DNA from: Algihabitans sp965233705
GTDB lineage: Bacteria > Pseudomonadota > Alphaproteobacteria > Kiloniellales > DSM-21159
NCBI GenBank assembly: GCA_965233705.1
Contig: CBDDTF010000001.1
Span: 682,001 to 746,000 of the forward strand
Length of the DNA stretch: 64,000 nt
Direction: 5' to 3'
In this document: one piece after another, positions 41,680 to 49,693 of the stretch
Position numbering within the stretch: position 1 is the stretch's first letter
Layout of the letters: each line of letters opens with the position of its first letter
The notes under the pieces: generated by a model
The model's database searches: none
What the model saw: the letters and a program-made list of their open reading frames with translations, nothing else
What the model was told of the DNA's origin: nothing
Program-made: the position numbers and the translations under genes

Positions 41680-41698
41680 TGCCCGGCGAGGCCGGGCA
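41680..41698. repeat. stem-loop downstream of the sugar-binding-protein gene
   Basis: Perfect inverted repeat TGCCCGGC (41680-41687), GAG loop, GCCGGGCA (41691-41698), about 15 nt past the binding-protein stop on the minus strand, with no U-run. Such stems between binding-protein and permease genes commonly stabilise the upstream mRNA so that binding protein exceeds permease. Confidence 0.6.
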
Positions 41699-41712
41699 GA
41701 AGCGCAACTAGC

Positions 41713-43041
41713 TCAGGCCAGGGCCTCGCGCAGGCTCTCGGCGCAGACCTCGACCGCCTCGTCGGCCGGCATGTCCCGCAGGATGCGGTTCTGCAAAGCC
41801 TCCGGCACGGCCATCGACTCGAAGATGGCGCCACCGCGCATGTCCACGGTTGGCCCCTGGGTGTCGACCGAGCGGATCAGGATCGAGTCGTCCTCCAACA
41901 GGTTGCGCATGAAGGCGACCAACTCGCCATGCTTCTGGATCAAGGGATGCTCGCGCCAGCGGGGATCCTCGTAGACGTCGAGGCGCGGCGGCTGAAAGTG
42001 CAGCGGCGCGGCGTGCAGGAAGTCCACGTAGTGGTTCGTGGTGAACCAGTCCATGAACTTCAGCGACTCCTCGGCCATTGGGGTATTCAGCACCACCCAG
42101 CCGTCGTAGCCGTGATTGACCGCGCGGGTCTCGCCGTCCTGGCTGGGATAAGTGAAGAAGCCGGTGTGCTCCACCATGTCGGGCGCGCGCCGCTCGAGGT
42201 ACTCGATCAGCCGACCGGCATAGGGGGCGTGCGCCACCTGGTTGGACGAGTACTGCGCCAGGGCCTCGGAGAAGCCCGCCTGGGTCATGCCGGGCGGCAT
42301 CGCGCCGTTGAGCTGCTGCATGAAGTCCAGATAGGCCATCATGCGCGGCTTGTTGGTCGCATCGTCGACCACCACCCGGAACTGGTCGTCAAGCAGCGAG
42401 ACCTGGTTGGCCCACATGTAGCCGAGCGACATCCACTGGGTGGCGCTGTTCGAGCCCAGCGGGTGCATGGCGCCGAAGCGGTTGCCTTCGGTCAACGCCC
42501 GGCAGTTCTCGAGCATCTCGGCCTGGGTCTCCGGCACCTTCAGGCCCTTCTCGGCATAGAGGTCCTTCCGGTAGAAGATCCAGTTGAGGTTATAATCGAA
42601 GGGATACCAGTAGTGGTTTCCCTCGACCGGGAAGAGAATCCGCGGCCCCCAGTCGTGCCGGGCAATCAGGTCGTTCAGCGGGACGAGCTGGCCGGCGTCG
42701 GCGAGCAAGGAGACGTGTGCGGAGAACAGCAGCGAGCTAACGTCGTAGGGTCGGCCGGAGGCGATCGAGGCCTGTAGCTTCTGCCAGGCTTCGCCCGGCC
42801 CGACGGAGTCCACCTGCACCTGAACGCCGGTCTCGGCCTCATAAGCCTCGGCCGCGCGCTTCATGACGGCGACGCTTTCCTGCGAGGGTTCCGAGTTCAG
42901 GAATCGTAGCTGCTTGATCTGTCCGTGCGCCGCCGGCGCGGCGAGGCCGCCGCTCAGCGCGAGACCACCGGCGGCGGCCCCCATCTGCAGCAGCCGCCGG
43001 CGGGACAGCGGGGGCAAGAGACCCGTTTTCCTGACGGACAT
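41713..43041 (-). CDS. carbohydrate ABC transporter substrate-binding protein (Tat signal)
   Basis: Binding protein of 442 residues. N-terminal twin-arginine signal (PPLSRRRLLQMGAAAGG...APAAHG), then a family-1 sugar-binding fold (IKQLRFLNSEPSQESVAVMKRAAEAYEAETGVQ at the mature start). It lies 14 bp after the ATPase gene and before both permease genes. Ligand unknown; with an FGGY kinase and polyol dehydrogenase in the operon, a polyol or pentitol is likely. Confidence 0.9.
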   Translation of the reverse strand: MSVRKTGLLPPLSRRRLLQMGAAAGGLALSGGLAAPAAHGQIKQLRFLNSEPSQESVAVMKRAAEAYEAETGVQVQVDSVGPGEAWQKLQASIASGRPYDVSSLLFSAHVSLLADAGQLVPLNDLIARHDWGPRILFPVEGNHYWYPFDYNLNWIFYRKDLYAEKGLKVPETQAEMLENCRALTEGNRFGAMHPLGSNSATQWMSLGYMWANQVSLLDDQFRVVVDDATNKPRMMAYLDFMQQLNGAMPPGMTQAGFSEALAQYSSNQVAHAPYAGRLIEYLERRAPDMVEHTGFFTYPSQDGETRAVNHGYDGWVVLNTPMAEESLKFMDWFTTNHYVDFLHAAPLHFQPPRLDVYEDPRWREHPLIQKHGELVAFMRNLLEDDSILIRSVDTQGPTVDMRGGAIFESMAVPEALQNRILRDMPADEAVEVCAESLREALA

Positions 43042-43055
43042 ATCCTGTTTCCTCC

Positions 43056-44141
43056 CTAGTTTATCTTTGGCGTGATCGCCCTGCCGCTCTCTTCCTCGAA
43101 GAGATGCGTCTTCGCCGGGTCGATCCGCAGACCGCGGAGGTCGCCCGGTCGCAGCGTGTCGTCGCGTTCGACGACGGCGCGCACTTCGGTCTCGCCGACC
43201 TGGAAGGCCACAACCGTCTGGGCGCCCATCTGCTCGACCAGCCCGGCACGGCCGCGCAGCGCGCTGGTCTCGTCCAGCTCGATGTGCTCGGGGCGCAGGC
43301 CCAGGGTGGCGGCGGTGTCGGGCGCGACCAATTCACCCTGCGCGGCCGTCAGCGGCAGCGCCAGCGCGCCGGCACGAAAGACGGGGCCCGAGTCTCCCGT
43401 CGCGACACGGCCGGCCACGAAGTTCATCTCCGGCGAGCCGATGAAACCGGCGACGAAGCGGTTGGCGGGACGGTCGTAGACCTCCAGCGGGCTGCCGACC
43501 TGTTGCACCACGCCGTCCTTCATCACCACGATACGGTCGCCCAGGGTCATCGCCTCGACCTGGTCGTGGGTGACGTAAATCATGCTGGTGCCGATCTTCT
43601 GGTGCAGCGTGGCGATCTCGTCGCGCATGCGCACCCGCAGCTTGGCATCGAGATTCGACAGCGGCTCGTCGAGCAGGAAGACATCGGGCTCGCGCACCAT
43701 CGCGCGGCCCAGGGCAACGCGCTGCATCTGGCCGCCGGAAAGCTGCTTGGGCTTGCGCTGCAGCAGCGGCTCGATCCCCAGAATACCCGCCGCCCAGGTC
43801 ACCCGGCGGTCGATTTCTGGTTTCGGCAGGCGGGCCATCTGCAGCCCGAAGGCCAGGTTCTTGTAGATCGTCTTGTGCGGATAGAGCGCGTAGTTCTGGA
43901 ACACCATTGCGACGTTGCGCGCGCGGGGCTCGAGCCGCGTCACCTCGCGGCCGGCGATGGAGATCGCGCCGCCTGTGGCCTCCTCCAGACCCGCGATCAT
44001 CCGCAGGGTGGTCGACTTGCCGCAGCCCGAGGGGCCGACCAGCACGACGAACTCCCCCTTGGCGAACCTGAGGTTCGTCGGCCGCACCGCGTAGTGATCA
44101 CCGAAGCGCTTTTCCAGGTCCTCGAGAACGACATGGCTCAT
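43056..44141 (-). CDS. sn-glycerol-3-phosphate/carbohydrate ABC transporter ATP-binding protein (UgpC/MalK type)
   Basis: ATPase of 361 residues: Walker A GPSGCGKSTTLRM, Q-loop MVFQNYALYPH, signature LSGGQMQRVALGRAM, Walker B FLLDEPLSNLDAKLR, H-loop VTHDQVEAMTLGDRI, and C-terminal TOBE/OB domains from about 240. The ATG at 44141 overlaps the kinase stop by 4 bp; the upstream open frame is a shadow. Confidence 0.93.
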   Translation of the reverse strand: MSHVVLEDLEKRFGDHYAVRPTNLRFAKGEFVVLVGPSGCGKSTTLRMIAGLEEATGGAISIAGREVTRLEPRARNVAMVFQNYALYPHKTIYKNLAFGLQMARLPKPEIDRRVTWAAGILGIEPLLQRKPKQLSGGQMQRVALGRAMVREPDVFLLDEPLSNLDAKLRVRMRDEIATLHQKIGTSMIYVTHDQVEAMTLGDRIVVMKDGVVQQVGSPLEVYDRPANRFVAGFIGSPEMNFVAGRVATGDSGPVFRAGALALPLTAAQGELVAPDTAATLGLRPEHIELDETSALRGRAGLVEQMGAQTVVAFQVGETEVRAVVERDDTLRPGDLRGLRIDPAKTHLFEEESGRAITPKIN

Positions 44142-45691
44142 GGCTTCGCCCCCCGATCGAGCTTTGCCTCGCGCTCCGAACGCGCCGCCCGCCCGGCGAA
44201 TTCGGCCAGCCGGTGGTTTATCTCCACCAGCCGGCCCTGAGCCTCCCGGTAGAGCGCGAAGAGATCGTCGTAGAGCGCCGCGCGCGCCGGGCCCGGCTCG
44301 TGCCGCGCGGTCAGGCGCACGCAACGCTCGGCCGCCTCAGTCTCACTGGCGAAGATGCCGCAGCCGACGCCGGCGAGCAGCGCGGCGCCGTAGGAGGCAT
44401 CGGTCACCTCCGGCAGGGCGATAGGAAGCTGCAGCACGTCGCAGACCGTCTGCCGCCACAGGCCGCTGCGCGCCCCGCCCCCCACGATCCGCGCCGCGTC
44501 GATGTCCAGACCGCGGGCCCGCAGGGCCTCCAGGCAGTCGCGCAGGGAAAAGGCGACTCCCTCGTAGAGGGCGCGGACCAGGTGACCCTGGCCGTGCTCC
44601 ATGGTCAGGCCCAGGAAGTCGGCCCGCAGCAGCGGGTCCCAGTGGGGCGAGCGCTCGCCGTTGAGATAGGGGTGGAACAGCAGCCCCTCGGCACCGGCCG
44701 GCACCGCGCCCGCCAGGGCGTCGAGACGGTCGAAGGAGTCTTCCCCGGCCGCCAACACGCGGTCGCGCAGCCACTTGTGAGCGGAAGCGCAGCTATTGGT
44801 TCCGGCGATGGTGTACCAATGGTCTGGGACGGCAAAGGGGTAGTTGATCAGCGTGGCGTGCACGGTCGGCTGCGCGGCGATCACCGAGACCGTGCCGGCG
44901 GTGGCCAGCTTCACCGTGCCCGCGCCGGCGGAGATGGCGCCGGCGCCGTAGGCCTCGGCCGAGGTGTCGGAGGTGCCGCAGATCACCCGCGTGCGCGTCG
45001 ACAGGCCGGTGTCACCCGCCGCCCGCGACGTCACCCGTCCGACCTCGGCGGTGGGCGCCACCAGGGGCGGCAGGCTGTCCAGCGGCCAGCCGACTATCCC
45101 GGTCAGGCGCTCGGACCAGGCGCCCCGCCGGCAGTCGTAGAGCAGCGTGCCCACCGCCTCGGTCGGGTCGCTGTGCCACACGCCGCAGAAGCGAAACCGC
45201 AGATAGTCCTTGGCGACCATCACTTTGCGCGTGCGCGCCGCCACCTCCGGCTCATTGCGATTGACCCAAAGGAGCTGCGGTAGGGTCCAGGTCGGCTGCG
45301 CCTGATTGAACCCCAGCGCCAGGATCTCATCGCCGTGCGCCTCGCGCAGTTCGCGCGCCTCGGCGGCGCTGCGCTGGTCGCTCCAGAGAATCGCCGGACG
45401 CAGCGGCCGGTCTTCTGCGTCCAGCAGCACAGGGGTGTGGGCGCCGGCGCTAAAGCTGACCGCCCGAATGTCGTGGCCGCCGAGGCCGGCTTCGCGCAGC
45501 GCCGCCGCGATGCCCGCGCAGGCGGCACGATACCAGTCCTCAGGTTCCTGCTCGGTCCAGCCGGGGTGTGGCGTGGCGGTGGCGACCGGCGCCGTACCGG
45601 TGCCCAGTACGCGCCCGGCGTCATCGATGATCGTGGCCTTCAGGCTGCCGGCCCCGATATCGACGCCCATCAGGTGGCGACCCTCAGCCAC
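44138..45691 (-). CDS. FGGY family carbohydrate kinase (xylulokinase-like)
   Basis: Sugar kinase of 517 residues. N-terminal phosphate-1 motif MGVDIGAGSLKATIID, WTEQEPEDWYRA, catalytic region ICGTSDTSAEAYGAG, and the FGGY C-terminal signature region RIVGGGARSGLWRQTVCDVLQLPI. The GTG at 45691 is chosen because GGAGG lies 6-10 nt upstream and it overlaps the preceding stop; an ATG at 45670 is the alternative. Predicted to phosphorylate the sugar or ketose produced by the operon's oxidoreductases. Exact substrate unknown. Confidence 0.88.
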   Translation of the reverse strand: MAEGRHLMGVDIGAGSLKATIIDDAGRVLGTGTAPVATATPHPGWTEQEPEDWYRAACAGIAAALREAGLGGHDIRAVSFSAGAHTPVLLDAEDRPLRPAILWSDQRSAAEARELREAHGDEILALGFNQAQPTWTLPQLLWVNRNEPEVAARTRKVMVAKDYLRFRFCGVWHSDPTEAVGTLLYDCRRGAWSERLTGIVGWPLDSLPPLVAPTAEVGRVTSRAAGDTGLSTRTRVICGTSDTSAEAYGAGAISAGAGTVKLATAGTVSVIAAQPTVHATLINYPFAVPDHWYTIAGTNSCASAHKWLRDRVLAAGEDSFDRLDALAGAVPAGAEGLLFHPYLNGERSPHWDPLLRADFLGLTMEHGQGHLVRALYEGVAFSLRDCLEALRARGLDIDAARIVGGGARSGLWRQTVCDVLQLPIALPEVTDASYGAALLAGVGCGIFASETEAAERCVRLTARHEPGPARAALYDDLFALYREAQGRLVEINHRLAEFAGRAARSEREAKLDRGAKP

Positions 45692-45983
45692 GTGGCCCCT
45701 CCGCCGCCGCGTCGCCGTCGAGGCGCGCACGGATCTCCGCCGGGATGTCGAAGCCGTAGACGCAGGCGGGCCGGCAGAGCTCGGCCAGCTTCAGGTCGCG
45801 CAACGCTGTCTCGACCGCCGGCGCGGCCGCGACGAACCCGTCGCCCAGGGCCACAGCCAGGTAGGCCAGGGCCGAGGGGGTGCGGCTTTCGCGCTGGTCG
45901 CGCTCCGCCTCCGGGATCGCCGCACGGCAGGGGTTGGGGCAGAAGGCGCAGATCCGCAGCCTGTCGAGACCGGTCTCAGCCAT
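45684..45983 (-). CDS. small Cys-rich, possibly iron-sulfur, protein
   Basis: Protein of 99 residues. N-terminal cluster C12, C15, C19 (RICAFCPNPCRAA) and two further cysteines at about 70 and 74 (ELCRPACVYGF) resemble the CxxCxxxC plus distal C pattern of [4Fe-4S] sites, as in GlcF/HdrD-type partners of FAD oxidases. It overlaps both neighbours (8 bp each), the FAD-linked oxidase upstream and the kinase downstream, so it may pass electrons from that oxidase. I do not recognise a named family; the cluster is inferred from cysteine spacing only. Confidence 0.65.
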   Translation of the reverse strand: MAETGLDRLRICAFCPNPCRAAIPEAERDQRESRTPSALAYLAVALGDGFVAAAPAVETALRDLKLAELCRPACVYGFDIPAEIRARLDGDAAAEGPRG

Positions 45984-47448
45984 GGGTGCGGTCCTCCCGC
46001 GGGCGCAGCGCCAGCTTGCCGGGGTTCGAGATATTGTTGGGATCGAGGGCGTCCTTGATCTGCTGCAGCACCTCGTGGCCCTGGCCCAGCTCCTCCTTCA
46101 TCCAGGGATTGCGCAGTTGGCCCGCCCCGTGGTGGTGGCTGATGCTGCCACCGAGGTCGAGGCAGATGCCCTGCGCCCGCTCCCAGACTTGGCGGTGCAG
46201 ACGCAAACCCTCCGCCTCGTCGAGTTGCGGCAGGCGCACGGTCATGTACTGGCAGGCGCCCTCGGGATAGACGTGCGACCAATGGGTCCCGAAGAAGACC
46301 TGCGGGTGCAGCTCGCGAATCGCCGTCCCGATCCGCTCGTAGAGCGCCGGCAGGACCGACCAGCGGCCGGTGATCTCGATCGTGTCCATGAAGTAGCGCT
46401 GCGCCTGATAGCGCGGCGAGTAGGAGACAAAGCGGTTCGCCAGCCAGTGCTCGTAGGGTGCGGTGTCGTCGGAGATCTCGGCACCGTGGGACGCGCAGAT
46501 CTCGCGGCACAGCGCCTCTTCCGTGTCGGCCAGCCGCGCCTTGCCGCTGATCACCAGCATGCAGAGGATGGGCTTGCGGTCGAAGGGCGCCTTGCCGCCG
46601 CTGCGCTCGCGCGATTCCGTCGCGTCGTAGAGACGGGCGACCTCGGGACGGAGCTCGCTCTGCATGATCTCGCGCAGCGCGTCCCAGGCGGCCTGCAGGT
46701 CGGGAAACGCCAGGATCAGCGGGCGACGCACCTCGGGCTGGCGCCAGATGCGCAGCGTGACCTCGGTGACCGCGCCCAGCGTGCCCTCCGCCCCAACGAG
46801 TAGATCGCGCAGCCCCGGCCCCACCGCACGGCGCGCCAGGGGCTTCACCTCCATCACCTCGCCGTTCGGCAGCACGCAGCGCAGGCCAACCACCATGTCC
46901 TCGATCTTGCCGTAGCGCGAGGAGGCTTGGCCGGCGCCGCGACAGGCCACCCAACCACCGACGGTCGACATTTTTATGGACTGCGGATAGTGCCCGCAGG
47001 TCCAGCCGCGGGCGTTGAGAAGTTCCTCGAAACGGGCGCCGTTCAGACCGGACTGCACCCGGGCCAGACCGTTGACCTCGTCCAGCTCCAGCAGACCGTT
47101 CAGCCGCTTGAGATCCAGCATCACGCTGCCGGCATCGGGGATGGCGCCGGCTACGACGCCGGAGCCGGCGCCGTAGGGAATGACGGCGAAGCCGTGCGCG
47201 TTGGCGAGCGCGAAGACACGGGCCACCGCCGCTTCCCCCGCCGGTAGAGCGACGGCCACCGGCAGATCCCCCAGGGTTCGCCCGGCGCGCATATTGAAGG
47301 TCGCCAGCGGCGTGCGGTCACGCGCATAGGCCAGGCGGTCGACGAAGGCGGTGGATAGCTGGGTCTCGCCCAAGGCGGCGCTCAGCGCCCCCAGCCACGC
47401 CGGAGCGTTGGCGGATTGGGCGGACTGTTGGTCCACGATCAGAGGCAT
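45976..47448 (-). CDS. FAD-binding oxidoreductase, alkyldihydroxyacetonephosphate synthase/GlcD-like
   Basis: PCMH-type flavoprotein of 490 residues. The FAD-binding segment is VIPYGAGSGVVAGAIPDAG (about 91-109), with YPQSIKMSTVGGWVACRGAGQASSRYG further on. The C-terminal FAD-oxidase domain contains SISHHHGAGQLRNPWM, the His-rich active-site motif shared with alkylglycerone-phosphate synthases, and ends ALDPNNISNPGK. It likely oxidises a hydroxy acid or polyol-derived alcohol rather than making ether lipid. GGGAGAG precedes the ATG at 47448. First gene of the ten-gene LacI-controlled operon. Confidence 0.85.
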   Translation of the reverse strand: MPLIVDQQSAQSANAPAWLGALSAALGETQLSTAFVDRLAYARDRTPLATFNMRAGRTLGDLPVAVALPAGEAAVARVFALANAHGFAVIPYGAGSGVVAGAIPDAGSVMLDLKRLNGLLELDEVNGLARVQSGLNGARFEELLNARGWTCGHYPQSIKMSTVGGWVACRGAGQASSRYGKIEDMVVGLRCVLPNGEVMEVKPLARRAVGPGLRDLLVGAEGTLGAVTEVTLRIWRQPEVRRPLILAFPDLQAAWDALREIMQSELRPEVARLYDATESRERSGGKAPFDRKPILCMLVISGKARLADTEEALCREICASHGAEISDDTAPYEHWLANRFVSYSPRYQAQRYFMDTIEITGRWSVLPALYERIGTAIRELHPQVFFGTHWSHVYPEGACQYMTVRLPQLDEAEGLRLHRQVWERAQGICLDLGGSISHHHGAGQLRNPWMKEELGQGHEVLQQIKDALDPNNISNPGKLALRPREDRTHG

Positions 47449-47506
47449 TTCTCTCCCTACGAGGTTCTTCGTCCTCGCCTCGCGGCCGGCGCGGCCGGTG
47501 ACAAAG

Positions 47507-47555
47507 ACAATCGATTGCGGCAATCGATTGTTCTTGGAGTCATAACCCTTGTCAA
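47507..47555 (-). promoter_or_regulatory. promoter with twin LacI-type operators for the polyol operon
   Basis: Minus strand: perfect -35 TTGACA (47555-47550), 17-bp spacer, -10-like AACAAT (47532-47527). CAATCGATTG occurs twice (47508-47517 and 47521-47530), separated by CGG; each is a perfect palindrome containing the LacI/GalR core AAnCGnTT, and together with flanks they form a 25-bp symmetric element. One copy covers the -10, the other the start of transcription, 60-80 bp upstream of the ATG at 47448. The likely binder is the LacI protein at the operon's end. Confidence 0.75.
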
Positions 47556-47775
47556 CGGTCTTTTCGACGCGTCGGGCGCGTGGACTTGTCACAAGGCGGC
47601 CGGGCTCGGCGAGGCAAGCATGACCCGGCAGCGCCCGCAGAGCGGACGTCGCCGACCGCAGCCCCCCCCTCGCCGTCCCGACGGGCCTCTGACGGTCCGG
47701 CTGCTGTCGGGGTCGCCGCGCCGGCCGTCTCCGCTGTCCGCCGGTCGTCCCCGGCGCTCTCGCCGGCTCGGCCGC
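47556..47775. other. GC-rich intergenic stretch, no gene recognised
   Basis: 220 bp between the polyol-operon promoter and the end of the XRE-cupin gene. It contains a run of C residues near 47666 and Arg/Pro-rich open frames that look like composition artefacts. No terminator with a T-run, operator or RNA structure was recognised. Confidence 0.4.
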
Positions 47776-48432
47776 TCAGCTCGGGCCGGGGCCGGGCTCG
47801 GAGAGGCTGCGGCCGTCCGGCCCCCAGCCGACGCAGACCGCCAGCACGCGCGCCGCGCCGCTGCCGCCGGGCGTGTAGAGGTGGCCGCGCGCGCTGTCGA
47901 AATAGGCGCTCTCGCCGGCGCGCAAACGCACCGCCGCCCGCCCCTCGAACTGCAGCACGATCTCGCCCGAGAGCACGTGGACGAACTCCTGCCCCGGGTG
48001 GCGCACGAACTGGTCGAGCCGCATCGACTGGTCCGGCCGGATGGTCGCGAAGAGCGGGGTCATCGCCTTGCCCCAGATCTCCGGAAACAGCATCTCAATC
48101 TCGTAGTTGCCGGTCACGTGCCGCACCGCCTCGCCCGTCGTCGCCGTCGCCACCAGACCCGGCTCCAGGGCACGGCCCTCGGCGAACAGCTCGGCGATGT
48201 CCACCCCCAGGCCGTTGGCCAGACGGGTGAAGCGGTCGTAGCCCAACGCCGTCAGGCCGCGCTCGACCTTCGACAGGGTGGCCACCGACACGCCCGAGCG
48301 CTCGGCCACCTGCGCCAGGGTCAGGTGGCGTTCGCGCCGAATCGCCCGCAAGCGCTCGCCCATCCGGCTGCGCGCTTCCGTCTGCGGCGATGGCGCCGGC
48401 TGCGCGGGGGGGGCCGGGCGACGCTTCGTCAT
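47776..48432 (-). CDS. XRE family transcriptional regulator with cupin domain
   Basis: Regulator of 218 residues. HTH_3 domain LRAIRRERHLTLAQVAERSGVSVATLSKVERGLTALGYDRF (about 28-68), then a C-terminal cupin (HPGQEFVHVLSGEIVLQFEG ... YFDSARGHLYTPGG). The ATG at 48432 is preferred; an in-frame GTG lies 30 bp upstream. Proteins of this PuuR-like type usually repress amine or amino-acid catabolic genes. It diverges from the oxidase/TRAP operon across 124 bp containing repeated CGAAAATT elements. Confidence 0.88.
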   Translation of the reverse strand: MTKRRPAPPAQPAPSPQTEARSRMGERLRAIRRERHLTLAQVAERSGVSVATLSKVERGLTALGYDRFTRLANGLGVDIAELFAEGRALEPGLVATATTGEAVRHVTGNYEIEMLFPEIWGKAMTPLFATIRPDQSMRLDQFVRHPGQEFVHVLSGEIVLQFEGRAAVRLRAGESAYFDSARGHLYTPGGSGAARVLAVCVGWGPDGRSLSEPGPGPS

Positions 48433-48481
48433 CCCGTCAGGATAGAGCCGGCGCGCGCCCACTTTCCAGAATTTGCTGATC

Positions 48482-48511
48482 CGAAAATTTCTATTTTCCT
48501 TTTCGAAAATT
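48482..48511. promoter_or_regulatory. repeat-bearing divergent control region (candidate XRE-cupin operator)
   Basis: Direct repeats CGAAAATT at 48482-48489 and 48504-48511 (22-bp period, two helical turns), with an inverted pair ATTTTC (48493-48498) and GAAAAT (48505-48510), in an AT-rich patch between the XRE-cupin gene and the DAO oxidase gene. Consistent with cooperative binding of the adjacent regulator; not proven. Confidence 0.5.
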
Positions 48512-48556
48512 ATCCCTACGGTCCGGTTGCGGATACAAAAAGACCGGAGGAGCGCC

Positions 48557-49693
48557 GTGACGCTGGAGAGCTGCGAGATCGCCGTGGTCGGCGCCGGAAT
48601 CGCCGGCGCCTCGCTGGCGGCCGAGCTGGCCCGCGACCGCCATGTCGTCCTGCTGGAGCGCGAGGCGCAGCCCGGCTACCACACCACCGGGCGTTCGGCG
48701 GCGCTGTTCTCCAAGGTCTACGGCCCCGCTCCGATCCGCGCCCTGTCGCGCGCCTCCGAGACCTTCTTCAAGACGCCGCCCGAGGGCTTCAGCGCGCATC
48801 CGCTGCTCAGCCCGCGCGGCGTGCTGCTGGCCGCGCGCGACGGCCAGGAGGCCGCGCTCGACGCCATGACGGCCGAGCTGCGCGACAGCCGCCAGGTGCG
48901 GCGCGTCGACGCGGCGGCGGCCCGCGAGCTCTGCCCGCTGCTGCGCGCCGAGGGCCTGCTCGGCGCGCTGTGGGACGACGACAGCCAGGACATCGACGTG
49001 CACGCCCTGCACCAGGGCTTCCTGCGGCTGTTCCGCGCACGCGGCGGCCACCTGCAGTGCGGCACCGAGCTGCACGGCCTGGCCCGCGACGGGGCGGGCT
49101 GGCGGCTGGAGACGCACAAGGGCAGCCTGCGGGCCGAGGTGGTGGTCGACGCCGCCGGCGCCTGGGCCGACGAACTGGCCGGCCTGGCGGCGGTCCGCCC
49201 CATCGCACTGGTGCCGAAGCGACGCACGGCGATGATCGTCGCCCCGCCGGAGGGCTTCGACCCGATGGCCATGCGCATGGTCGTCGACATCGAGGAGCAG
49301 TTCTACCTCAAGCCCGACGCCGGCAAGCTGCTGATCTCCCCGGCCGACGAGACCCCCTCGCCGCCCTGCGACGCGCAGCCCGAGGAGCTCGACATCGCGA
49401 TCTGCGTCGACCGCATCGAGCGCGCCTTCGCGCTGTCGGTCCGCCGCATCGAGAACCGCTGGGCCGGCCTGCGCAGCTTCGTGGCCGACAAGGCGCCGGT
49501 CGCCGGCTACGCGCCCGACGCGCCCGGCTTCTTCTGGCTCGCCGGCCAGGGCGGCTACGGCATCCAGACCGCGCCCGCCCTGGCGCGCCTGGCCGCCGCG
49601 CTGCTGCGCGGCGACGCGGTGCCGGACGACATCGCCGCCGAGGGCCTGGACGCCGCCGACCTCGCGCCGGCCCGGCTGCAGAGCGGGTCATGA
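48557..49693 (+). CDS. FAD-dependent oxidoreductase (DAO / glycine-D-amino-acid oxidase family)
   Basis: Flavoprotein of 378 residues. The N-terminal dinucleotide motif is IAVVGAGIAGASLAAELA, HTTGRSAALFSKVYG follows, and the C-terminal FWLAGQGGYGIQTAPALARLAA is the DAO-family FAD closure. The start is GTG at 48557 behind CGGAGGAG. It probably oxidises an amine or D-/N-methyl amino acid. It is coupled by a 4-bp overlap to a TRAP permease gene, so the transported compound or a derivative is the probable substrate. Confidence 0.88.
   Translation: MTLESCEIAVVGAGIAGASLAAELARDRHVVLLEREAQPGYHTTGRSAALFSKVYGPAPIRALSRASETFFKTPPEGFSAHPLLSPRGVLLAARDGQEAALDAMTAELRDSRQVRRVDAAAARELCPLLRAEGLLGALWDDDSQDIDVHALHQGFLRLFRARGGHLQCGTELHGLARDGAGWRLETHKGSLRAEVVVDAAGAWADELAGLAAVRPIALVPKRRTAMIVAPPEGFDPMAMRMVVDIEEQFYLKPDAGKLLISPADETPSPPCDAQPEELDIAICVDRIERAFALSVRRIENRWAGLRSFVADKAPVAGYAPDAPGFFWLAGQGGYGIQTAPALARLAAALLRGDAVPDDIAAEGLDAADLAPARLQSGS

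Noticed and set aside
47580..48230. 216-codon plus-strand frame overlapping the XRE-cupin gene
   Set aside because: Arg/Pro/Ala-rich translation, antisense to a gene with clear HTH and cupin motifs, and no ribosome site.
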